DNA of 64,000 bases from Psychrobacillus sp044762745 (GCF_044762745.1 NZ_JBIWEX010000009.1:62001-126000), one strand, 5' to 3'. Positions 15,792 through 25,093 are shown, numbered from the stretch's first letter. Program-made: numbers and translations. The notes: a model not told the origin generated them from the sequence alone.

Positions 15792-16178
15792 ATGTTAGTA
15801 GAAATTAAAGAACGTTTAAAAGGTCTTGGTGTTCCTGCATCAATTGAAGATGAATATATTTTAAATTTCATCATTGAAAAGGTAACGAACCATATAAAAA
15901 CGCAAACCAATTTGAGTAACATTCCAGTTCCCCTTCATCATATCGCTATTGATATGGTAGTAGGGGAATTTTTAATGATGAAAAAGAGCATGGGACAACT
16001 CGCAATCGATGGTATTGATTTTGGCCTTGTTGCTAAAACAATTCAAGACGGAGACACGACAACTACTTTTGCGATCGACAAAGACAACATGACTCCTGAA
16101 GCTAGCTTTAATGCGTTCATCAATTATTTGAGGCATGATAGCTTCGATTTCATAGCCTACAGGGTGTTGACATGGTAA
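15792..16178 (+). CDS. Head-tail connector (gp6/YqbG-like)
   Basis: The helical 128-residue protein (LVEIKERLKGLGVPASIEDE ... ) resembles YqbG-type connectors that bind below the portal. The ATG at 15792 is chosen; a GTG at 15783 overlapping the upstream stop is an alternative, since neither has a strong ribosome binding site. It overlaps the next gene by seven bases. Confidence 0.75.
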   Translation: MLVEIKERLKGLGVPASIEDEYILNFIIEKVTNHIKTQTNLSNIPVPLHHIAIDMVVGEFLMMKKSMGQLAIDGIDFGLVAKTIQDGDTTTTFAIDKDNMTPEASFNAFINYLRHDSFDFIAYRVLTW

Positions 16179-16534
16179 GCGCTAGAAGACGTGCGATTGA
16201 GTCATTATACAAGGGAGTCTGTACGATTTATGAAATGCAAAAAGTAAAAGATCCGATTACTCATCAAACAAGCACTAAGGAGGTAAAGGTGCTAGAAAAC
16301 CAAAAGTGTAAGTTGTCCTATGAAAAAATTGCATCCGCTAATCAGACAAGTGCACTAGCCACTATTGCACAATCTACTAAACTCTTTATCGCACCTGAAA
16401 TCGTGGTAAAAGCAGGTTCTAAAATTGTCGTTACCCAATATGGCCGTACAACCGAATTTAGTAGAAGTGGTGAGCCAGGGATATTTATGGACCATCAAGA
16501 AGTTAAGTTAGAGCTATTCAAGGGGTACGCATAA
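16172..16534 (+). CDS. YqbH/XkdH family head-closure protein
   Basis: The 120-residue protein starts with a basic helix (MVSARRRAIESLYKGVCTIYE) and has conserved CKLSYEK and VVTQYGRTTEFSRSGEPG segments, as in XkdH/YqbH of PBSX and skin. It probably closes the head after DNA packaging. The start overlaps its upstream neighbour and the stop overlaps the next start. Confidence 0.8.
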   Translation: MVSARRRAIESLYKGVCTIYEMQKVKDPITHQTSTKEVKVLENQKCKLSYEKIASANQTSALATIAQSTKLFIAPEIVVKAGSKIVVTQYGRTTEFSRSGEPGIFMDHQEVKLELFKGYA

Positions 16535-17010
16535 TGGCTAGGTGGGGCAGAACTGACTTTACACAATTGAAACGATTGCAAAAGAAGATGGAAAAATTAG
16601 CGCAAGCCGACTTTGAAAAGTTTTGTGAGCAAGCCGCAAAAGAATTAGCTGCACGATTACTTGCGAAGGTCATTAAACGTACTCCAGTTGATGATGGCGT
16701 GTTACGTAGAGGATGGACAGCTAAAAGTCAGCAAGAAGCCGAATCGGCATTTAGTGAGGCTACCAAAGTTAGTGATTATTTTAAAGAAGTTGAAGTGAAT
16801 AAGTTTGGTAACTTTTATGAAATTGCAATAATCAATCCTGTGAACTATGCCTCATACGTGGAATTTGGGCACCGGACAGCTGACCATACTGGATGGGTTA
16901 ATGGGCGATTCATGCTGACAATCTCCGAAAATGAATTGGATGCCCAAGCATCAAAAATTCTTGATAAGAAATTAACGAAGTTTTTAGGCGGTGTTTTTGG
17001 TGGAGATTAA
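16534..17010 (+). CDS. HK97 gp10/XkdI-like head-tail protein
   Basis: The 158-residue product has the family signature AARLLAKVIKRTPVDDGVLR-RGW and NPVNYASYVEFGHRT...GRFML. HK97 gp10-like proteins sit at the head-tail junction or help tail assembly. The order capsid, connector, XkdH, XkdI matches PBSX. It overlaps the following gene by 11 bases. Confidence 0.87.
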   Translation: MARWGRTDFTQLKRLQKKMEKLAQADFEKFCEQAAKELAARLLAKVIKRTPVDDGVLRRGWTAKSQQEAESAFSEATKVSDYFKEVEVNKFGNFYEIAIINPVNYASYVEFGHRTADHTGWVNGRFMLTISENELDAQASKILDKKLTKFLGGVFGGD

Positions 17011-17422
17011 TGATGTTATAACCGCTATTTCTATAAAGTTATATGAAACATTTGGTGAAGCTTACGAAATCTATACGGAATCGATTGAGCAAGGCTTTCA
17101 GGAGCCTGCTTTTTTTATTGCTTTATTAAATCCAGACATTAATCAAATAGTCGGAAACAGGTACCACGAAACTCTTCCGTTCGATATTCATTACTTCGGT
17201 CGTGGCAATATGGATGCCTATAGCACCTTAGATAAACTTATGAACGAAATGGAGTATATCAAACTCTTAAACAGGGATTTATTGCGCGGTACAAAAATGA
17301 AAGGTGAAGTTGTAGATGGCGTGCTTCACTTTTTTGTTCATTACAATTTCCATGTTTATAAAGCGACGGATCCAGTACCGATGATGGAAGAGTTACAAAT
17401 TATTAGCAATAAAAAGGAGTGA
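17000..17422 (+). CDS. XkdJ/YqbJ-like tail terminator
   Basis: The GTG at 17000 is chosen after AGGCGGTG; an in-frame GTG at 16991 is inside that site. The protein of about 140 residues includes LYETFGEAYEIYTESIEQGF and a C-terminal VLHFFVHYNFHVYK, typical of the XkdJ family (DUF6838-like). It is expected to cap the tail tube at the neck. Confidence 0.77.
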   Translation: MEINDVITAISIKLYETFGEAYEIYTESIEQGFQEPAFFIALLNPDINQIVGNRYHETLPFDIHYFGRGNMDAYSTLDKLMNEMEYIKLLNRDLLRGTKMKGEVVDGVLHFFVHYNFHVYKATDPVPMMEELQIISNKKE

Positions 17423-17426
17423 AGTT

Positions 17427-17666
17427 ATGGTTACCAAATTAAAACAGATAGAGCAACCAATTGAAGAATCTAACTTCAATTTTGCTAATCAACAGTCAAA
17501 TGAAATTGCTACGTTTAAGTTTACGAAGCAACAACTTGTTTCGAGTAATAAGTATTCGCATCGACGAGATGCCTTGAATGTTTTATTAGAAGAAGGAAAA
17601 CTCTATACATTTGGCGAGGTTGATCAAAAGTTACATGATTTTCTAGAAGGGAAGGTGAATGAATAA
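17427..17666 (+). CDS. YqzN/YkzM-like phage protein
   Basis: The 79-residue protein has a C-terminal motif FTKQQLVSSNKYSHRRDALN-VLL...YT..EV...L.DFLEGKVNE that recalls the YqzN/YkzM domain found in front of sheath genes in skin and PBSX. Function unknown. It overlaps the sheath start by one base. Confidence 0.72.
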   Translation: MVTKLKQIEQPIEESNFNFANQQSNEIATFKFTKQQLVSSNKYSHRRDALNVLLEEGKLYTFGEVDQKLHDFLEGKVNE

Positions 17667-18991
17667 TGGCTTTAGGTGGAGGCACATTTTTAACGCAAAA
17701 CAAGGTACTGCCTGGTACGTATCACAATTTTATTTCAGCAGCTCGTGCGTTCGTTAATTTGTCCGATCGTGGTTATTCAGCTCTACCAATTGCGCTTGAT
17801 TGGGGAGTAGACGAAGGTGTGTTTGCTGTTACTCAAGAGGATTTACAAAAGAATTCTCGCAAGATTTTCGGTTACGAATATACTCACGAAAAATTAAAAG
17901 GTATTCGAGATATCTTTAAAAATGCAATCACAGTTTACTTTGCAAAATTAAATATAGGCGGCACTGCCGCTGAAAACGAATATGCAAAAGCTTTATATAA
18001 AGGCGCGAGAGGTAACGATATCAAAATAATCATTCAACAAAATGTGGACGAGCCTTCAAATTTTGATGTACAAACATTACTCGATAATGTGTTAGTGGAC
18101 GAGCAAACAGTCGTAACTGCAGCAGATTTAGTTGCAAATGATTTTGTGACATTTAAAGTAGGAGCATCGTTAACCGCAACCGCTGGTACTCCTTTAACTG
18201 GTGGATTGAACGGTGCAACAGCTCTAACAAACGGTGGAGCCCATCAAACTGCACTGGATGATTTAGAAGCTTATGGTTTCAATACGCTTGGATGCCTTTC
18301 CGATGATCAAACAATTAAATCGCTATATATGGAATACACAAAACGTATTCGGGATCAGGTAGGTGGTAAGTTCCAACTTGTCGGCCATAAGTTAGGTTCA
18401 CCAGATCATGAAGGTGTAATCGACGTCCAAAATGACGCTATAGGTGACGGAGAAGAAATCTTCGGTGCAGTTTATTGGACTGCAGGAGCACAGGCGGGCG
18501 TAGCGGTGAATAAGTCTAACACTAACAAAAAATACGATGGTGAACATACGCTTGATATGTCTGAGACAAAGACACAGCCGCAGCTCACAGCATTATTAAA
18601 AGGTGGCAAATACGTTTTCCATAAGGTAGGTACGGAAACTCGAGTATTGGATGATGTAAATACATTTACTTCCTTCACTCCAGATAAAAACGAAGATTTC
18701 AGTATGAATCAAGTAATTCGAGTATTAGACCAGATTGCCATTGATACAGCTCATTTATTTAACACTCGATATCTTGGAGAAGTTCCGAATGATCCAGCAG
18801 GACGAATTACTTTTTGGAAAGATATCGTTGCCCATCGATTAGAGATGCAAAGAATTCGAGCAATCGAAAATTACGATAAAGAGATATTAACCGTTGAGCA
18901 AGGAAATTCAAAGAAGTCTGTAGTACTTTTTGAAAGAGTACAAGCTACTGTTGCCATGTCACAACTTTATATCACAACAGAAGTAGCATAA
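17666..18991 (+). CDS. xkdK: Tail sheath protein (XkdK)
   Basis: The 441-residue protein has the N-terminal GGGTFLTQNKVLPGTYHNFI start, the subtilisin-like sheath core and a C-terminal region (DPAGRITFWKDIVAHRLEMQ and VQATVAMSQLYITTEVA) of phage tail sheaths. Its presence proves a contractile (myovirus) tail. It contracts to drive the tube into the host. Confidence 0.95.
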   Translation: MALGGGTFLTQNKVLPGTYHNFISAARAFVNLSDRGYSALPIALDWGVDEGVFAVTQEDLQKNSRKIFGYEYTHEKLKGIRDIFKNAITVYFAKLNIGGTAAENEYAKALYKGARGNDIKIIIQQNVDEPSNFDVQTLLDNVLVDEQTVVTAADLVANDFVTFKVGASLTATAGTPLTGGLNGATALTNGGAHQTALDDLEAYGFNTLGCLSDDQTIKSLYMEYTKRIRDQVGGKFQLVGHKLGSPDHEGVIDVQNDAIGDGEEIFGAVYWTAGAQAGVAVNKSNTNKKYDGEHTLDMSETKTQPQLTALLKGGKYVFHKVGTETRVLDDVNTFTSFTPDKNEDFSMNQVIRVLDQIAIDTAHLFNTRYLGEVPNDPAGRITFWKDIVAHRLEMQRIRAIENYDKEILTVEQGNSKKSVVLFERVQATVAMSQLYITTEVA

Positions 18992-19003
18992 GGAGGGATA
19001 TCT

Positions 19004-19510
19004 GTGAAAGAAAAACTTTTGAAACTAAATCTTCAATACTTCGCAAATACAATGCATGCAAGAGACGCAATAAACGGTGGTCAAGGTGAGTGCTTCGTGA
19101 CGCTTGAAGGTAATCGTTATAATTTCGCTCAAGCGATTAATATCGATGCTGATATGACCAAGACTAAAACGAAAATACCTATAATGGGGAAGATATCAAA
19201 AGGTAATAAATCATCGGGCGCTGAGTATGAGGGCAGTGCTACATTTCATTTCAATACATCCATTTTCCGAGAGATTCTTTATCGATACAAAGAGACCGGT
19301 GAAGATGTCTACTTTGATATGCAGGTTACGAATGAAGATGCAACTTCATCTGTCGGACGTCAAACAATAATTTTGATTGATTGCAATTTAGATGGAGGTA
19401 AACTTGCATTATTGGACGCAGATGCGGATTACCTTGAAGATGAAATTAGTTTCACCTTCGAAGACTGGGAAATGCCAGAAAAATTCTCTATTCTCGGAGC
19501 TATGCTTTAA
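19004..19510 (+). CDS. xkdM: Tail tube protein (XkdM)
   Basis: GTG start after AAGGAGGGATATCT. The 168-residue protein (NTMHARDAINGGQGECFVTL ... PEKFSILGAML) has the length and end sequence of XkdM-type tube proteins, which form the inner tail tube. It follows the sheath gene directly. A small hairpin terminator lies eight bases downstream. Confidence 0.92.
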   Translation: MKEKLLKLNLQYFANTMHARDAINGGQGECFVTLEGNRYNFAQAINIDADMTKTKTKIPIMGKISKGNKSSGAEYEGSATFHFNTSIFREILYRYKETGEDVYFDMQVTNEDATSSVGRQTIILIDCNLDGGKLALLDADADYLEDEISFTFEDWEMPEKFSILGAML

Positions 19511-19518
19511 TACTATGA

Positions 19519-19540
19519 GTCCACTTCGGTGGGCTTTTTA
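19519..19540 (+). terminator. Hairpin after the tube gene
   Basis: GTCCAC, loop TTCG, GTGGGC, then TTTTTA. One G-U pair. It probably lets tube and sheath mRNA accumulate above downstream genes, with partial read-through. Confidence 0.7.
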
Positions 19541-19559
19541 TTATGGGAGATGGTTTGTA

Positions 19560-19790
19560 GTGGATGTTAATGACATTCTAGACACTAGAGTTCCAAAGGA
19601 CAAAACACCAAATGAGCACTATAAAAATCTATATGAACAAATTGGACAGCACTTTAAGGAAAATGCTGAAATATTGGCAAGTGATTTGACGCTTCTAACA
19701 GGTTGCATCGAATACAAAATTACACTTCCGGTGAATGAGCTAGTTTCAATCGAAAAAACAACAAACTATTTAGTAGAGGGGAATAAATAA
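19560..19790 (+). CDS. Hypothetical tail-region protein, 76 aa
   Basis: A GTG at 19560 follows GGGAGATGG. The frame is open farther upstream to 19392, but that part overlaps xkdM in another frame and has no start signal. The product (MDVNDILDTRVPKDKTPNEH ... ) is helical and acidic. It overlaps the chaperone gene by one base. Family not recognised. Confidence 0.6.
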   Translation: MDVNDILDTRVPKDKTPNEHYKNLYEQIGQHFKENAEILASDLTLLTGCIEYKITLPVNELVSIEKTTNYLVEGNK

Positions 19791-20221
19791 TGAGTAACTT
19801 AACAGCATTCTTAGCGCAAAACGCAATTAAACCAGAGACAATTAAAGTAATAGCTTCCAAACGATTTGTAGATCCAGAATCTAAAAAGCCGATGGAGTGG
19901 GAAGTTACTCCTATCACATCTGAGGAAGATGATTTATTACGTAAACAACACACAAAACGCATGCCTATTCCGGGAAAGAAAAATGTATTCCAATCAGAAA
20001 CAAACTTTCCTGCATATTTAACAACATTAGCTGTTAAATGTACGAAAACGCCAAATTTACATGATGCACAATTGCAAGACTCCTATGGTGTAAAAGGAGC
20101 TGAAGCGTTATTGAAAGTAATGTTACTTCCAGGAGAATATGCTGATTACTTAGAGGCTATTCAACGAGTAAACGGATTTGAAGTGACGATGGAAGATGCA
20201 GTAGAAGAAGCAAAAAACTAA
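19790..20221 (+). CDS. xkdN: Tail assembly chaperone, short form (XkdN-like)
   Basis: The 143-residue protein (MSNLTAFLAQNAIKPETIKV ...) matches the XkdN/YqbN-type tail assembly chaperone in length and order, between the tube and tape-measure genes. It would bind the tape measure and tube subunits during tail building. The last sense codons are GCA AAA AAC before TAA, which forms a -1 slippery site. An overlapping extension in frame -1 makes a longer second product. Confidence 0.87.
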   Translation: MSNLTAFLAQNAIKPETIKVIASKRFVDPESKKPMEWEVTPITSEEDDLLRKQHTKRMPIPGKKNVFQSETNFPAYLTTLAVKCTKTPNLHDAQLQDSYGVKGAEALLKVMLLPGEYADYLEAIQRVNGFEVTMEDAVEEAKN

Positions 20222-20421
20222 TAGACGGAGGCGATTATGATGCGAATATCGCTTATTATTGCCTCCACAAGTTTCATAAGTGGCCATCGGAATTTGAAGC
20301 TCTTCCTAAATACGAAAAAGCGTTAGTTATTGCCGCTGTTCAAATCAAGATGGAAAATGATAAAAAACAGGAACAAGAAACCAAACGAAATAGTAAAGGA
20401 GGAAGAAGAAGAAAGAAATAG
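19790..20421 (+). CDS. Tail assembly chaperone, long form by -1 frameshift
   Basis: At A_AAA_AAC (20212-20218) a -1 slip would bypass the TAA at 20219 and continue LIDGGDYDANIAYYCLHKFH ... to TAG at 20419-20421. This adds 67 residues and makes about 210 in total. The extension has no own start codon with a ribosome binding site, is conserved-looking (a WPSEFEALPKYEKALVIAAV segment) and ends in a basic tail. Programmed -1 shifting of tail chaperones is well known in tailed phages. Efficiency cannot be read from sequence. Confidence 0.85.
20212..20218 (+). promoter_or_regulatory. -1 ribosomal slippery heptamer A_AAA_AAC
   Basis: In the chaperone frame the bases read A AAA AAC and are followed at once by the stop TAA. 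This is a canonical X_XXY_YYZ slip site. The AGACGGAGGCGATTATG just downstream could form a stimulatory element or an SD-like signal; this is inference. Confidence 0.85.
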
Positions 20422-20485
20422 TAGTGGTAATATTTACCCTCGTTGTCGTATGCTTAATGTATATGAATAGTCGGAGGGATATTTA

Positions 20486-21208
20486 TTGAAGAAAACATTA
20501 TATATTTTTGCAATGTTGATTGTTGGTGTGTACTTTATTTTCGGATTAGTCAATACCATATCTCGAATTGGTGAAGTTACAACTCCCGATACAATTGTGA
20601 TGGTAATAGTATTAGTGTTGGTCGCTTTATTGGAATTATTTTTATACAAAAGATACAAGAAATCTTTTAATTCGGATGTAGTAAAAGAACGAGAAACCCA
20701 AAAAGCAGAAGCTGCTAAAGAGAAGTTTAACAAAGAAAGCTTAATTCCAGGTTCAAAAGCAAGACGTCAACTAATAGGTGCGGATATTTGTATCAAAGTA
20801 AACCATATGACAGGCTTACCAATAGCTGAAGGTGCAGAAGTGTACGTATACAGATGCGAAAACAAAGTTGTATTTGAAAGAAACCAAGATACCTTTGAAC
20901 TCGATGCAATAAATATAAAAGATATTTTAATTAAAACAGATGTAGAAATACAGAAAAATTACGTAAGCAGTGTTGGCGGTGCAGTTGGTGGTTATGTATT
21001 GTTTGGACCATTAGGTGCGATGGTAGGCGGTCGTGCAAAAGAAAAGAAAAGCACAACAGTCGAAAAATATTTGATATTCGACTATATAAATAAAGAAGGC
21101 AAGCAAGATTTCATTTCTTTCGAAGTTACAAACGAACCTAATGCAATATTGTTTAATACAAATCATTACAATTTAACTAAGAATGACCGAACTACTATAA
21201 GTTTATAA
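20486..21208 (+). CDS. Membrane moron protein between chaperone and tape measure
   Basis: A TTG start follows GGAGGGATATTTA. The 240-residue protein has two N-terminal transmembrane helices (about residues 3-25 and 37-55), a charged linker and a soluble C-terminal domain with a glycine-rich hairpin (SSVGGAVGGYVLFGPLGAMV) followed by a beta-rich segment that looks PH-like. It is not a tail gene. It interrupts the normal chaperone/tape-measure order and has its own strong terminator, the pattern of a moron. A surface-exclusion or host-protection role is possible, but I do not recognise the family. Confidence 0.72.
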   Translation: MKKTLYIFAMLIVGVYFIFGLVNTISRIGEVTTPDTIVMVIVLVLVALLELFLYKRYKKSFNSDVVKERETQKAEAAKEKFNKESLIPGSKARRQLIGADICIKVNHMTGLPIAEGAEVYVYRCENKVVFERNQDTFELDAINIKDILIKTDVEIQKNYVSSVGGAVGGYVLFGPLGAMVGGRAKEKKSTTVEKYLIFDYINKEGKQDFISFEVTNEPNAILFNTNHYNLTKNDRTTISL

Positions 21209-21214
21209 AATCAG

Positions 21215-21245
21215 AAAAAGCACCCGATAATTGGGTGCTTTTTCT
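21215..21245 (+). terminator. Rho-independent terminator of the moron gene
   Basis: AAAAAGCACCC, loop of seven bases, GGGTGCTTTTT, then CTT. It lies between the moron and tape-measure genes. Confidence 0.9.
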
Positions 21246-21269
21246 TATGGTTAAAAAGGCGGTGAAACT

Positions 21270-23465
21270 ATGGCGACTATAAGAACCGCAATACAAATTC
21301 AGGATGGTATGTCTAAAGCGTTTCAATCGATGAATAATGCAATGAATATTGTGATTAACAGTTTTGAGTCTTTACAAAATGCTTCAGGAAACGCGGTTGA
21401 TACAGCAAGTATTCAAGCAGCACGACGTGAATTAAATCAAGCGGAAATAGCTTTTAATGAGATCGAACAAGAAATAAGGCAAGCAGATGAAGCACAACGA
21501 AGGTTTAATGATGGCATAAGAGATGGAACTTCTGCAGCGGATGGGTTATTAGGCAAAATAGGTGGGATTGTTGCTGCCTATGTTGGTATTCAATCTGCGG
21601 GGAATATTCTTGGATTATCTGATGCTCTATCTCAAACATCTGCAAGGTTAGCTTTGATTAATGATCAACAACAAACGACTGCTGAACTCCAACGAATGAT
21701 TTTTGATTCTGCTGAGAGATCTCGGGCATCGTATATGGATACTGCAGCTATTGTGGCTAAGGTAGGTGCAAATGCGAAAGATGCGTTTGGCAGCACTGCT
21801 GAGATGGTAGCTTTCGCTGAGCAATTGAATAAGAAATTTAAAATAGCTGGGGCAACAACGGAGGAAATGAGCTCTGCCTTACTTCAATTGACACAAGGTC
21901 TCGGTTCTGGTGTTTTACGAGGCGAAGAATTAAATGCCGTATTTGAGAGTGCTCCGAATATTATTCAAAGTATCGCGGACTATCTTGAATTGCCAATAGG
22001 TGCTATTAGAGAGCTGGCATCTGAAGGGGGAATAACGGCAGATATTGTTAAAAATGCAATGTTTGCCGCAGCGGAAGAAACGAATGCAGCATTTGAACAA
22101 TTACCAATGACTTTTACAGATGTTTGGACAAGTTTTAAGAACCAAGCCCTGTGGGCATTTCAAGTTGTTCTTCAAAAGTTAAATGAGATAGCAAACAACG
22201 ATAAATTTCAAAGCGTGATCGACGGTGTGGTGAATTCGTTATACACTCTTTCTGCGGTAGCTACGTGGGCTTTAAATACAATGATGTCTGTCGGGAGTTT
22301 TATGTACGACAGTTGGTCATTTATTGAACCAGTACTATGGGGAGTAACGGCAGCCTTAGGTACGTATACAGCAGCCTTATTAATTAACAAAGCGGCTCAA
22401 GTAGCAAGCGTTTTTTGGGTTGGTGCTAAAACATTAGCTTTAGGTCTGATGAATATTACAAGTTTTGCTAGCGTTCAAGCAACAATGGCATTAACAGCAG
22501 CACAATGGGGGCTAAATGCAGCACTGATGGCGAATCCCATTTTCATTATAGTACTGGCAATTATTGTGTTGATAGGCATCCTGTACGGAGCTGTAGCGGC
22601 CGTTAACTACTTCGCAGGCACGTCTATCAGCGCTACAGGCATCGTGGCAGGTTCATTCATGGTACTGTACACATTTATCCGTAATGTTATAGCCTATTTG
22701 TGGAATATATTCGCTTCAATAGCAGAGTTTTTCGTAAACGTTTGGCAACATCCAATGTATTCAGTTAAAAAGCTTTTTGCGGATTTAACAACCACTTTTT
22801 TAGACCACGCAATTGCTATGACAAGTGGTTGGGATTCCTTTGCGACTTCCTTTGTCAATGCAATAATATCAGCTGTTAACGGTGCCATCAGAGCATGGAA
22901 CTGGTTTATCGATCTATTGCCGAGCGATATTGCTAGCACGTTAGGTTTGGGTAAAGGTACTGAATTCCAACATAGAACTTCGATTACAAGTGATCTATCA
23001 GCTATGAAAACAGTCATTAACGCTGTTGTCGGAGAAACTCCAGAAGATTACTGGGAAGCACCTAAAATGGATATGAAGTCTTATGGTACAGCTTGGGATA
23101 CTGGATATAATTGGGGAGCAAATTTATTTAACGGATCTGACAAACCAAGCACAGGAAAAGATCCACTTCAGGATATAATAGACGGTTTGCAAGGTGCTAT
23201 GAGCCCACTCCAAGATAGCGGAAAAGATACAGCAGGGAATACAGCTAAAATGGCTAAATCCATGGATGCCACCGAAGAAGATTTAAAATACCTTCGAGAC
23301 ATTGCAGAACGAGATGTAATTAATCGTTTCACAACTGCAGAAGTAAAAGTAAATGTGAAAAACGATAATCACATCAATAATGAAATGGATTTAGACGGCG
23401 TTATCGATCACTTTGGAGAAAAATTAGAAGAGACGTTAGTTTCTGTCGCGGAAGGGGTGCAATAG
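21270..23465 (+). CDS. Tail tape measure protein
   Basis: ATG after AAGGCGGTGAAAC. The 731-residue protein has coiled N-terminal helices, a tape-measure core (SALLQLTQGLGSGVLRGEEL-N and APNIIQSIADYLELPIGAIR), and several hydrophobic helices between about 360 and 500, typical of tape measures that also act in DNA entry. Its length sets tail length. At 731 residues the tail would be fairly short, around 100 nm by the usual rule of about 0.15 nm per residue. Confidence 0.93.
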   Translation: MATIRTAIQIQDGMSKAFQSMNNAMNIVINSFESLQNASGNAVDTASIQAARRELNQAEIAFNEIEQEIRQADEAQRRFNDGIRDGTSAADGLLGKIGGIVAAYVGIQSAGNILGLSDALSQTSARLALINDQQQTTAELQRMIFDSAERSRASYMDTAAIVAKVGANAKDAFGSTAEMVAFAEQLNKKFKIAGATTEEMSSALLQLTQGLGSGVLRGEELNAVFESAPNIIQSIADYLELPIGAIRELASEGGITADIVKNAMFAAAEETNAAFEQLPMTFTDVWTSFKNQALWAFQVVLQKLNEIANNDKFQSVIDGVVNSLYTLSAVATWALNTMMSVGSFMYDSWSFIEPVLWGVTAALGTYTAALLINKAAQVASVFWVGAKTLALGLMNITSFASVQATMALTAAQWGLNAALMANPIFIIVLAIIVLIGILYGAVAAVNYFAGTSISATGIVAGSFMVLYTFIRNVIAYLWNIFASIAEFFVNVWQHPMYSVKKLFADLTTTFLDHAIAMTSGWDSFATSFVNAIISAVNGAIRAWNWFIDLLPSDIASTLGLGKGTEFQHRTSITSDLSAMKTVINAVVGETPEDYWEAPKMDMKSYGTAWDTGYNWGANLFNGSDKPSTGKDPLQDIIDGLQGAMSPLQDSGKDTAGNTAKMAKSMDATEEDLKYLRDIAERDVINRFTTAEVKVNVKNDNHINNEMDLDGVIDHFGEKLEETLVSVAEGVQ

Positions 23466-24140
23466 ATGGCATATAGTTTTTTCTTGGACGGTGTACAGTA
23501 TCCTGTTGCCCCTTCTAGCCTAGATACGAAAATCAACAATCAGAATAAGACTATTACCTTGATTAATGAAGGGGAAGTTAATCTGCTTAAAAAAGCCGGT
23601 CTAACTGATATTTCATTCGACTTGTTACTACCAAACTCGCAATATCCTTTTGCAGTGTATCCAGAGGGTTTTCAGCCTGCCAGCTATTATCTTGAACAAT
23701 TAGAAAAGCTAAAAGTAGATAAGAAGACTTTCCAATTTATCGTCTCTCGTTTAAAACCGAGTGGCGATTTATTATTTGACACGAATCTAACTGTTTCATT
23801 GGAGGATTACGTCATTAAGGAAAGTGCAGATGATGGGTTCGATATAATTGTTCCTGTTAGTTTAAAGCAATTCCGACCGTTTGGAACAAAAGTAATCGAA
23901 ATTAAAAAGAATACTGCTGCACAATCAACGTCAGCTAAACCAGTTGCAACGGTTAAGAATTCAAGGCCAGCAACTAAAGAAATCCCTAAATCTCATAAAG
24001 TCGTGAAAGGTGATACGTTGTGGGCTATATGCAAGAAAAATTATGGGAAAGCAACTAAAGCTATGACAGATGAGTTAGCAGCTAAAAACGGTATAAAGAA
24101 TCCGAATCTCATCTATCCCGGGGACGTGATTAAGCTTTGA
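23466..24140 (+). CDS. xkdP: XkdP-like LysM baseplate protein
   Basis: Residues 1-145 match the XkdP/YqbP structural part. Residues about 178-224 form a LysM domain (SHKVVKGDTLWAICKKNYGK ... NLIYPGDVIKL) that binds peptidoglycan. The 224-residue protein links the tail tube to the baseplate hub, as gp53-like LysM proteins do in other contractile systems. It begins at the base after the tape-measure stop and overlaps the next start by four bases. Confidence 0.92.
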   Translation: MAYSFFLDGVQYPVAPSSLDTKINNQNKTITLINEGEVNLLKKAGLTDISFDLLLPNSQYPFAVYPEGFQPASYYLEQLEKLKVDKKTFQFIVSRLKPSGDLLFDTNLTVSLEDYVIKESADDGFDIIVPVSLKQFRPFGTKVIEIKKNTAAQSTSAKPVATVKNSRPATKEIPKSHKVVKGDTLWAICKKNYGKATKAMTDELAAKNGIKNPNLIYPGDVIKL

Positions 24141-25093
24141 TTGAACTAATAATTCAAAACGGATCGAAATTAATGCAACCTGCTGTCGAAGAAGGGATTG
24201 TTTGGGAAACATTCCGAAAAGGCGCGCCCGGAAAACTTACTTTTAAAGTGGTTAAAGATGAGGCTTTAACATTTGAAGAAGGGAATGCTGTCAGTTTCAA
24301 AAAAGATGGCAAGAATATTTTCTTTGGATTTGTTTTCACCAAAAAACACGATAAGAACGGACTTATCAATGTGACAGCATATGATCAATTGCGTTATTTG
24401 AAAAATAAAGACACGTATGTTTATACCAATAAAACAGCTTCCGAATTTATAAAAATGGTTGCATCTGATTTCCGTATGAACATCGGAACCATTGAAGATA
24501 CAGGATACAAGATTGCCAGCAGAGTAGAAGACAATAAGACCTTGTTTGATATGTTTCAAAATGCTCTTGATTTGACGTTAGAAAATAAAAAGAAAATGTT
24601 CATCCTATATGACAATTTCGGTAAGTTGACTCTGAGAGACATCGAAAAGATGAAATTAGATATTTTGTTAGATGAAGAAACTGGAGAAAACTTTGACTAC
24701 ACTTCTTCCATCGATTCTAATACTTACAATAAAATTAAACTTTCTTATGAAAACGAGGAAAAAGGGAAGCGAGAAATCTATATTGCACAAGACGGCAACC
24801 ACATGAACGAGTGGGGCGTCTTGCAATTCTTTGACACAATCAAAGAGAACACGAACGGGAAAGCGAAGGCAGATGCTTTGTTAGCGCTATATAATCGAAA
24901 AACACGAAATTTGAGTATGAAGAGAGCGTTCGGGAACATTTATTTCCGTGGAGGCAACATGCTAGTCGTACGTATGAATTTAGACGATATCAAGGTAATG
25001 AACTATATGATTGCGGAAAATGTTAAGCATACATTCATTGAAAGCGAGCATTATATGGACCTCACATTGATTGGCGGTGATTTCGTTGCGTAA
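24137..25093 (+). CDS. xkdQ: XkdQ-like baseplate hub protein
   Basis: A TTG start overlaps the xkdP stop. The 318-residue protein has the family's N-terminal VEEGIVWETFRKGAPGKLTF and a fold like gpD/gp27 hub proteins that hold the spike under the tube. In this layout there is no separate cell-wall hydrolase domain in the hub. It overlaps the following gene by eight bases. Confidence 0.9.
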   Translation: MIELIIQNGSKLMQPAVEEGIVWETFRKGAPGKLTFKVVKDEALTFEEGNAVSFKKDGKNIFFGFVFTKKHDKNGLINVTAYDQLRYLKNKDTYVYTNKTASEFIKMVASDFRMNIGTIEDTGYKIASRVEDNKTLFDMFQNALDLTLENKKKMFILYDNFGKLTLRDIEKMKLDILLDEETGENFDYTSSIDSNTYNKIKLSYENEEKGKREIYIAQDGNHMNEWGVLQFFDTIKENTNGKAKADALLALYNRKTRNLSMKRAFGNIYFRGGNMLVVRMNLDDIKVMNYMIAENVKHTFIESEHYMDLTLIGGDFVA

